A stretch of 64,000 bases of DNA from Streptomyces scabiei 87.22 (GTDB lineage: Bacteria; Actinomycetota; Actinomycetes; Streptomycetales; Streptomycetaceae). The translations under genes were made by a program, and so were the position numbers. Shown one piece after another: positions 16,916 to 23,499 of this stretch; the stretch's first letter is position 1, and each line of letters opens with the position of its first letter. The notes under the pieces are model-generated. The model had not been told where the DNA came from and did not search any database. It saw only the letters and a program-made list of their open reading frames with translations. The stretch is from assembly GCF_000091305.1 (NCBI RefSeq), contig NC_013929.1:7688001-7752000 (forward strand). Direction: 5' to 3'.

Positions 16916-17779
16916 GTGAGCGACAACGAGTTGGCCGCCTTCCTGCGCGGCCGCCGCGAAGCCATGACCCCCGTCGAGGCGGGCCTGCCCGCAGGGCCCC
17001 GCCGCCGTGACCCCGGCCTGCGCCGTGCCGAGCTGGCCACGCTCGCCGGGATCAGCGTCGAGTACCTCACCCGGCTCGAACACGGCCGCGACCTCAGCCC
17101 CTCCCCCCAGGTGCTCGGCGCCCTCGCCGACGCGCTGTGCCTGCCCGTGCCGGACCGGCTCCTGCTGCGCCGGCTCGCCGAGCGGAGCGGCGAGCGCACG
17201 ACGGCCCGCCCGGCGGCCGCTCCGCCCGCCCGGAACGTACGGCCCACCGTCCGGGCCCTCCTCGACAGGCTGGAACCCACCCCCGCGGTGCTGCTCAACT
17301 GGCTCGGCGACATCGTCGCCCACACCGCGGGCTACGAGCGCTTCGCCCGCCCGCTCGGACTGCTCGACGGCGACCCGCCCAACATCACGCGGTATCTGTT
17401 CACCGACGAGCGGGCCCGCACGGTCTACCCGGGCTGGGAGCGGCTCGCCGACGAGCAGGTCGCCCACCTGCGCCACGAGGCCCCGCCGCACGACCCGTGC
17501 GTCGCCGCCCTGACCGACGAGCTGACGGTCACCGCGGGAGCCAGGTTCACCCTGCGGCTCAAGGGCGTACCGGCCATGCCGCTGCGCAACGGCACGGATC
17601 TCGTCGAGCATCCGCAGGCGGGCCGGCTGCGCCTGGCCTACGAGACGCTCGCCCTGCCGGACGACGGCCGGCGCCTGGTGGTCCACCTCCCGGCCGACGC
17701 TGCCACGGCCGCCGCCCTCGCCCGCCTCGACCCCCTGCACGGCCGCGCGCAGGAGGCCCCGAGCCCGGTCGCCGGCTGA
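16916..17779 (+). CDS. XRE-family regulator with MmyB-like ligand-binding domain
   Basis: 287-aa transcription factor. Residues about 30–85 form an XRE helix-turn-helix (RRAELATLAGISVEYLTRLEHGRD), and residues about 105–265 match the MmyB-like ligand-binding domain (LLNWLGDIVAHTAGYERFA, ITRYLFTDERARTVYPGW, LRHEAPPHDPCVAALTDEL), a PAS-like fold thought to bind small hydrophobic ligands. Such Streptomyces regulators usually control an adjacent, often divergent, oxidoreductase; none is present, so the target is unknown. Start GTG 16916 has no ribosome site, but TACGTT lies 7 nt upstream, suggesting a leaderless mRNA. Confidence 0.87.
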   Translation: MSDNELAAFLRGRREAMTPVEAGLPAGPRRRDPGLRRAELATLAGISVEYLTRLEHGRDLSPSPQVLGALADALCLPVPDRLLLRRLAERSGERTTARPAAAPPARNVRPTVRALLDRLEPTPAVLLNWLGDIVAHTAGYERFARPLGLLDGDPPNITRYLFTDERARTVYPGWERLADEQVAHLRHEAPPHDPCVAALTDELTVTAGARFTLRLKGVPAMPLRNGTDLVEHPQAGRLRLAYETLALPDDGRRLVVHLPADAATAAALARLDPLHGRAQEAPSPVAG

Positions 17780-17875
17780 ACGGACGCGCACACGCGGGGC
17801 ATCCGGGGGCACGCGAGGGGCGTGCGGAACCCCGGCCGCCGTCCGGTCCGGCCGCCGCCGCACCCCGGGGGACGC

Positions 17876-17926
17876 CTAGGTGTATTGATCACGAGCGTTG
17901 TTGACACTCGTGATCAATACACCTAG
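17876..17926. repeat. AT-rich perfect 20-bp inverted repeat
   Basis: Arms 17876–17895 (starting CTAGGTGTATTGATC) and 17907–17926 are exact reverse complements, separated by 11 nt (CGTTGTTGACA). The sequence is about 45% GC in a region above 70%. It lies between convergent genes and includes the stop codon of the sugar kinase (TAG, 17925–17923). It can act as a bidirectional terminator; an operator or a relic of a mobile-element end is also possible. Confidence 0.9.
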
Positions 17927-18834
17927 ACCTCCCCCACCTCCGCCGCGTACGGCGGCTCCGCGCCCGCCCGGGAGCAGGTGATCGCCGCCGCACGCGCGGC
18001 GAAGCGGAGCAGGCGGGTCCAGTCGTCGGCGCCGAGGGCCGCGAGGGCGGTGGCGGAGAGGGCCTCCCGGGCCGACAGGCCGTGCAGGAGGGCCGCGTTG
18101 ACGGTGTCACCGGCGCCGATGGTGTCGACGACGTCGACGCTCTCGCCCGGTACGGAGTGCTCCGCGCCGGCGCGGGTGTGGACGGTCAGGCCGTCGCCGC
18201 CCCGGGTGACGACGACCGCGGCGGGCCCGCGGTCCAGCCACGCGCGCGGGGTGCCGCCCAGCCAGCGGGCGTCCTCCTCGGAGAGCTTGAGCAGCGACAC
18301 CGAGGGCAGCCAGCTCATGAACCGGGCCCGGTAGGCGTCCGCGTCGGGGATCAGCCCCGCCCGGATGTTGGGGTCCAGGGCGGTGAACACCCCCTGGGCG
18401 GCGGTGGCGTGCAGCAGCTTCTCGTAGGCGCTCGCGCCGGGCTCCAGCACGAGGGAGCAGGTCCCGAAGGAGACGGCACGGGTACCGAGGGGCAACCGCT
18501 CGGGCGTCTCGAACAGACGGTCGGCGCTGCCCTCGACGTAGAAGGAGTACCGGGCGGAGCCGTCCTCGCCGATCGAGGCCAGGGCGAGGGTGGTGGGTTC
18601 GGGCCCGCGCTGCACGGACGTCACGTCCACGTCCGCCTCGCGCAGCCCGGCCAGCAGGGCCTCCCCGTAGACGTCCTGGGAGACCCGGGAGCAGAAGGCG
18701 GTGGGGGAGCCGAGGCGGCCGAGCGCCACGGCCGTGTTGTAGGGGCCGCCGCCGCGCGCCGGCCGCAGATCCACGAGCGTGCCCGCACCCCGCGGGACCA
18801 GGTCGATCAGGGCTTCACCGGCGACGACGATCAC
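17923..18834 (-). CDS. PfkB-family carbohydrate kinase (fructokinase/ribokinase-like)
   Basis: 303-aa ribokinase-superfamily sugar kinase. The N-terminal signature is ARGGGPYNTAVALGRLG, and the C-terminal signature with the catalytic base is DVVDTIGAGDTVNAALLHG. VVAGEALIDLVP at the N-terminus and the lid strands fit fructokinase/2-keto-3-deoxygluconate kinase relatives; the substrate is not decided. Start GTG 18834 (protein begins VIVVAGEALI) follows GAAAGGATCC; a longer frame starts at 18894 but adds a leader without family similarity. Stands alone, with no sugar transporter adjacent. The stop lies inside the inverted repeat at 17876–17926. Confidence 0.88.
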   Translation of the reverse strand: MIVVAGEALIDLVPRGAGTLVDLRPARGGGPYNTAVALGRLGSPTAFCSRVSQDVYGEALLAGLREADVDVTSVQRGPEPTTLALASIGEDGSARYSFYVEGSADRLFETPERLPLGTRAVSFGTCSLVLEPGASAYEKLLHATAAQGVFTALDPNIRAGLIPDADAYRARFMSWLPSVSLLKLSEEDARWLGGTPRAWLDRGPAAVVVTRGGDGLTVHTRAGAEHSVPGESVDVVDTIGAGDTVNAALLHGLSAREALSATALAALGADDWTRLLRFAARAAAITCSRAGAEPPYAAEVGEV

Positions 18835-18936
18835 GAGGCGGATCCTTTCTCGGGGGCTGTCGGCCGGAAAGTATCGCAAAGGCGCGCGCACCACGACGGA
18901 CGGCGGTCGCCGGCCGGGCCCCGGTGCGCGGGGCCG

Positions 18937-19902
18937 TCACTCCCAGTCCCAGCCGATCCCCACGACCCCCGTCCGCACCCGTGGCTCGACGAGATGCACC
19001 GAGCGGTGCGGGGCGCTCAGCGGCAGGATCTGCCGCCCGCCGCGGGGGGCCGCGGCGGAGGGCTGGCTGAAACGGTGGCAGCGCAGGGGCAGCGCCCGTT
19101 CGTCGAAGCGGACCTGGAGGGCGTACTGGCCGCCGGTGGAACGGAAGCCGCGGACGTACTCGGTGCACTCACCGGCCGTGCCGTCGTCGAAGCCGTAGCG
19201 GAAGAGGTACGTGTCACCGCCGCGCAGCCGGGTGTCGAAGAGGAGCTCGGCGACGAGGACACCGGTCTCCCGGTCCCAGCGCACCCTGCCGCTGCGGCAG
19301 TTCTCCAGGGCACGGACGGTGATCCGCTCCGGCGAGCAGCCCGGGTCGCCGTGGTGGACGGCCACATAGCGGTCCACGCCGTCCTTGTGGGCGCGCACGA
19401 TGTGCTGGGACTCGCGGCCGAGCAGCTCCCGGCGCGCGCCGACCCGCACCCGCTCGTGGTGGCCGACGGTGTGCACACCGCCGTCGAGCGGCATCCGCAG
19501 CTCGTCGAAGAGGCGCTCCAGGACACCGGAGGCCTCCACGACCGAGCGATACGAACGGCCGGCGGGGCGCTCCGGGCCGGGCTGCTCGTCGGCCCCGACG
19601 AGCAGCCGGATCAGGGACTCGTCCGGGAGCTGGAGGATCTCCTCCAGGGCCCGCACGGCCCGCAGCGACTCGGGACGCTGCGGACGCCGGGCGCCCTGCT
19701 GCCAGTAACTGAGGCTGGTGACGCCGACCTTGACCCCGTGGCGCGAGAGATGGTGCTGCACGCGCTGCAGCGGCAGACCGCGGGCGGCGATCGCGGCGCG
19801 CAGCGCGACATGGAAGGGGCCGCCCCGCAGGACCGACTCCAGCTGCGCCGTGGAGACGTCCCGGACCGCCGCGATGTCCGCGTGCTCTGTGGCGTGCCGC
19901 AT
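18937..19902 (-). CDS. Helix-turn-helix regulator with uncharacterised C-terminal domain
   Basis: 321-aa protein. The first 100 residues contain an XRE-like helical domain (LRAAIAARGLPLQRVQHHL, GVTSLSYWQQGARRPQRPES, where SYWQQGARRP resembles the recognition-helix region). Residues about 130–300 form a beta-rich domain I do not recognise, with several Cys/His residues (HHGDPGCSPE, LENCRSGRVRW, AGECTEYVRGF, LRCHRF). ATG 19902 is preceded by GAAAGGTCTCT; the open frame continues upstream but without a ribosome site. Downstream of a lone receiver gene (20125) on the same strand, with a 222-bp gap. Probably a Streptomyces-specific transcription factor; DNA binding is an inference from the N-terminal pattern. 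Confidence 0.72.
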   Translation of the reverse strand: MRHATEHADIAAVRDVSTAQLESVLRGGPFHVALRAAIAARGLPLQRVQHHLSRHGVKVGVTSLSYWQQGARRPQRPESLRAVRALEEILQLPDESLIRLLVGADEQPGPERPAGRSYRSVVEASGVLERLFDELRMPLDGGVHTVGHHERVRVGARRELLGRESQHIVRAHKDGVDRYVAVHHGDPGCSPERITVRALENCRSGRVRWDRETGVLVAELLFDTRLRGGDTYLFRYGFDDGTAGECTEYVRGFRSTGGQYALQVRFDERALPLRCHRFSQPSAAAPRGGRQILPLSAPHRSVHLVEPRVRTGVVGIGWDWE

Positions 19903-20124
19903 GCAGAGACCTTTCTGTAGAGGAGGGCGCGACGGGTGGCCGGACCGCGGGGCCGAGGGGGCGCCCGGCGGGTCCCCGGGGCTGGGGCGTAGTCGGCGGC
20001 CTCCGTCCGTCCGTACATCCACGGGAGAGGGCCTCTTGCCCCGAGTTCCCCCGCATTGAAGCGTGTTGACCAGGTCCCGACAACACCTGACGCGTGACAT
20101 GGCCGGACACCATCGGCAAGATCC

Positions 20125-20499
20125 TCAACGCGTCCCGGGCCCGTGGTCGGGCCGCAGCAGGTCCCGCAGCGCCTGCCCCGAGAGCTTCGACTTGTGCAGG
20201 AACCCCCGGGCCGGACTGGCGGTGACGAGTTCCTCGATGTCGTCCAGCGGGTGCGTGGAGGTGAGCACGACGACGGTCGGGGCGGTGCCCGCGAGCCTCG
20301 GCGCGAGCTCCAGACCGCACTCGCCGTCGAGGAAGACGTCCAGCAGGACGAGGTCCGGAACCAGCTCCGCGGCCCGTGCCAGCGCCTCCGTGCCCGAGCG
20401 GGCCACACCGACGACGCGGATCCCGTCGCGCTCCAGCAGCGTACGGGCAGCCTCCAGGAACCGGGTGCTGTCGTCGACGATGAGACAGCGCGTGGACAT
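20125..20499 (-). CDS. Stand-alone response-regulator receiver protein
   Basis: 124-aa protein consisting of one REC domain and no output domain. Acid pocket in CLIVDDSTRF, phospho-acceptor Asp in VLLDVFLDG, switch Thr/Ser in VVVLTSTH, and the conserved Lys in RGFLHKSKLSG. Start ATG 20499 has GGGAGG at 20513–20508 with 8-nt spacing; GTG 20505 is too close to that site. It could be a phosphate sink or adaptor for a kinase, for example the sensor kinase at 23500 across the divergent promoter region, or could act through the HTH protein downstream. The partner is not known. Confidence 0.87.
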   Translation of the reverse strand: MSTRCLIVDDSTRFLEAARTLLERDGIRVVGVARSGTEALARAAELVPDLVLLDVFLDGECGLELAPRLAGTAPTVVVLTSTHPLDDIEELVTASPARGFLHKSKLSGQALRDLLRPDHGPGTR

Positions 20500-20701
20500 G
20501 CGCACAGCCTCCCAAGGCGGTCATGGGCGCACATTGCGGCTAGCGGGAAAGACTCGCCGCCGGGAGACCCCGTCCGCCGGAATGTGCCCATGTCCCGTGC
20601 CGGAACGACGGGTTCACTCTCACCCTGGGAGTCGGCGGCGACACGAGGAGTAGCATGTCGCTGCCCTGGGGCCGAACAGGCCCGTGGAGTGGGAGTGTGC
20701 G

Positions 20702-22093
20702 ATGAACAGGCAGCGCCGGGACCTCGGAGGACGTCCCGCACGCCGTGCCCTGACGGCAGGTGCGGCGGCCGCCGCGCTGCTCCTGGCCGGATGCAGCGGC
20801 GAGGACGGCGGCGGACGGACGGACGAGAAGGGCAGGGCGGCGGGCGACACCACCTGCGACGGGCGGATCGAGGGCACCGCCCACATCACGATGTGGTTCC
20901 ACGCGGGGCAGAGCGGTGAACAGAGCACGCTCAAGAGCCAGGTCAGGGAGTTCAACAGGTCCCAGCGGCAGGTACGGGTCGAACTGGTCACCCTGCCCGA
21001 GCAGCGCCCGTACAACGAGCTCGTCCTGTCCGCGGCGGCCAGCGGCGACCTGCCCGACCTGCTCGACTTCGACGGCCCCAACCTCTACAGCTACGCCTGG
21101 TCCGGCACCCTCAAGCCGATCGACTCCTGCGTACCCGCCAGGACCCGCGAGGACCTGCTGCCCTCCATCCGCGAACAGGGCACGTACGACGACCGGTTGT
21201 GGGGCGTCGGCACGTTCGACTCCGGACTGGGGCTGTACGTGCGGCCGTCGGTGCTCCGGAAGGCGGGCGTGCGCATCCCGAAGGGCGTCGACGACGCCTG
21301 GAGCGCCGACGAGCTGACGCGCATCCTGCGCAAGCTGCGCGCCCAGGGCTACCGGGCGCCGCTCGACCTGAACTTCACCGACTCCCGCCGCGCGGACGAG
21401 TGGAACACCTACGCCTTCGCGCCTGCGGTGTGGTCGGCGGGCGGTGACCTCATCGACCCCGGTGGGCGTACGGCCGACGGGTTCCTCAACGGCCCTCAGG
21501 CCGTCGGGGCGCTCACCACCCTGCAGAAATGGGTGGAGGAGGGCTATGTCGACCGGGACGAGAAGAAGGACAGGAGCGCGTTCGTGAAGGGCCGCAGCCC
21601 CATCTCCTGGATGGGGCACTGGAAGTACGGCGAGTTCAACGAGGCGTACCCCGGCGACGTGGCGATCGTGCCGCTGCCCGACTTCGGCACGGGCAGTATG
21701 ACCGGCATGGGGTCCTGGCAGTGGGGCATCCCGTCGGGGGGCGCCGACGGCGACGCGGTGTGGCGCTTCCTGGAGTACCTGCTGCGGCCCGCACAGGTGG
21801 CGAGGATGAGCGAGGCCAACGGCGCGATCCCGGGGACGGAAGGGGGCGTGAAGCTGTCCCCGCTGTACGACGAGGACGGCGCGGAGCGGCTGTTCATCGA
21901 ACAGCTCCGCAGCGGCGCCGCCCGGCCGAGGCCGCAGACACCGGCGTACCCGGCGGTCACCGTCGCGTTCTCGCACGCGGTCGCCGACATCGTCTTCTCC
22001 GGCGCCCCCGTCGAACGGACCCTGGACAAGGCGGTCGAGACCATCGACCAGGATCTCGCCGCCCACGACGGCTATCCGAAGAGCGGACCGTGA
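20702..22093 (+). CDS. Extracellular solute-binding lipoprotein (sugar type), copy 1
   Basis: 463-aa lipoprotein of the SBP_bac_1/8 (carbohydrate) class. Signal peptide with lipobox LLLAGC (Cys31), then an Asp/Gly-rich tether and the mature fold starting HITMWFHAGQSGE. Typical SBP segments follow: SGDLPDLLDFDGP, WGVGTFDSGLGLYVRPSVL, WSAGGDLID, FVKGRSPISWMGHW and IVPLPDFGTGS. ATG 20702 follows GGGAG at 20691–20695. Its stop overlaps the start of a close paralogue (GTGA at 22090–22093), and a sensor kinase and response regulator follow. No permease or ATPase gene is near, so it may serve sensing rather than uptake. Confidence 0.9.
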   Translation: MNRQRRDLGGRPARRALTAGAAAAALLLAGCSGEDGGGRTDEKGRAAGDTTCDGRIEGTAHITMWFHAGQSGEQSTLKSQVREFNRSQRQVRVELVTLPEQRPYNELVLSAAASGDLPDLLDFDGPNLYSYAWSGTLKPIDSCVPARTREDLLPSIREQGTYDDRLWGVGTFDSGLGLYVRPSVLRKAGVRIPKGVDDAWSADELTRILRKLRAQGYRAPLDLNFTDSRRADEWNTYAFAPAVWSAGGDLIDPGGRTADGFLNGPQAVGALTTLQKWVEEGYVDRDEKKDRSAFVKGRSPISWMGHWKYGEFNEAYPGDVAIVPLPDFGTGSMTGMGSWQWGIPSGGADGDAVWRFLEYLLRPAQVARMSEANGAIPGTEGGVKLSPLYDEDGAERLFIEQLRSGAARPRPQTPAYPAVTVAFSHAVADIVFSGAPVERTLDKAVETIDQDLAAHDGYPKSGP

Positions 22094-23490
22094 CGCGAGC
22101 CGCCGCGGCCCGGCGCCCGCCCCGCCCGACGGCCCGGCCCGGCACGCCGAGGCCGGCCCGCCGGGCCCCGTGGGTGTTCCTACTCTGCACGGCCCTGCTG
22201 CTCGCGGGCTGCGAGGCGGACGGAGGCGGCGGCCAGGGCATCCGGCGGAGCTCCGACGCGACCTGCGACGGACGGATCGACGCCCCCGCGCAGATCACCA
22301 TGTGGTACCACCGGCCGTCGGCACGCGGCGAGCTGAAGGCGCTGCGCGCCCAGGTCAGGGCCTTCAACGCCGCCCAGGACGATGTCACCGTCCGCCTCGT
22401 GCGCCACCCGAAGGGCGACCACGACGAACTGGTCCGCGAGGCGGCCGCCGACGGTGAACTGCCGGACCTGCTCGACTTCGACGCCCCGAAACTGTTCAGC
22501 CACGCCTGGGCGGGCGACCTCCGGCCCATCGACTCCTGCGTCCCCGACGCCCTGCGCGCGGACCTGCTGCCCTCCGTCGTCGAACAGGGCACCTACCGGG
22601 GCAGGCTGTGGGGCCTGGGCACCTTCGACTCCGGACTCGGCCTGTACGTACGGCCGTCGGAGCTGGAGAAGGCGGGCGTGCGCATCCCGCGGGGCATCGG
22701 CGACGCCTGGACCGCCGACGAGTTCACCGGCGTCCTGAAGAAGCTGCGCGCCCACGGCCACGAGCGGCCGCTGGACCTCCAGCTGCAGTGGGCCGACACC
22801 GAGTGGGGGACGTACGGCTTCGCACCGGTGCTGTGGTCGGCGGGCGGCGACCTGATCGACCGCTCCACCTACCGCACGGCCGACGGCGTGCTCAACGGGC
22901 CGCGGTCGGCCGAGGCGCTGACCACGCTGCAGAGCTGGGTGAAGGCGGGCTACGTGGACGAGAACAAGGACTTCGCGGCCTTCCAGAAAGGCAGGACCCC
23001 GGTGTCCTGGGCCGGTCACTGGTCGTACGGGCGCTACACCGAGGCCCACCCGGGCGACGTGGCGATCGTGCCGCTGCCCGACTTCGGCACGGGCAGCGCC
23101 ACGGGCATGGGCTCCTGGCAGTGGGGCATCCCCGCGGGCCCGGCGGACGGCGACGCCGTGTGGCGGTTCCTGGAGTTCCTGCTGCGCCCCGAGGAGATCC
23201 TGCGGATGACCGGGGCCAACGGCGCGATCCCCGCCACCACCACCGCGATCGAGCGGACCGACGCCTTCGCCGAGGGCGGCCGCGCACACCTCTACATAGA
23301 ACAGCTGCGCGCCGGGACCGCGCGTCCCCGGCCGCAGACCCCCGCCTACCCGGCGATCACCGAGGCCTTCTCCCACGCCTTCGCGAAGATCATGCGGGGA
23401 GGGGCCGTACGGCCCGCGCTGGACGAGGCGGTGCGGGCCGTCGACCAGGACCTGGCGGACCACGGCCACTACCCCCCGACCGGACCGTGA
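22090..23490 (+). CDS. Extracellular solute-binding lipoprotein (sugar type), copy 2
   Basis: 466-aa paralogue of the preceding protein, arisen by tandem duplication: long identical stretches such as DVAIVPLPDFGTGS and GMGSWQWGIP, while signal sequences and tethers differ. The signal has an Arg/Pro-rich n-region and lipobox LLLAGC (Cys41). GTG 22090 overlaps the stop of copy 1, so the two are translated together. The sensor kinase GTG at 23500 is only 9 bp after the stop, which places both binding proteins in one transcription unit with the kinase. I infer that they present one or two ligands to the kinase sensor domain. Confidence 0.9.
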   Translation: MTRAAAARRPPRPTARPGTPRPARRAPWVFLLCTALLLAGCEADGGGGQGIRRSSDATCDGRIDAPAQITMWYHRPSARGELKALRAQVRAFNAAQDDVTVRLVRHPKGDHDELVREAAADGELPDLLDFDAPKLFSHAWAGDLRPIDSCVPDALRADLLPSVVEQGTYRGRLWGLGTFDSGLGLYVRPSELEKAGVRIPRGIGDAWTADEFTGVLKKLRAHGHERPLDLQLQWADTEWGTYGFAPVLWSAGGDLIDRSTYRTADGVLNGPRSAEALTTLQSWVKAGYVDENKDFAAFQKGRTPVSWAGHWSYGRYTEAHPGDVAIVPLPDFGTGSATGMGSWQWGIPAGPADGDAVWRFLEFLLRPEEILRMTGANGAIPATTTAIERTDAFAEGGRAHLYIEQLRAGTARPRPQTPAYPAITEAFSHAFAKIMRGGAVRPALDEAVRAVDQDLADHGHYPPTGP

Positions 23491-23499
23491 GGCCCGGCC

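Noticed and set aside
17876..17926. Phage or integrative-element attachment site
   Set aside because: No tRNA gene, integrase or second copy is visible; kept only as an inverted repeat of unknown role.
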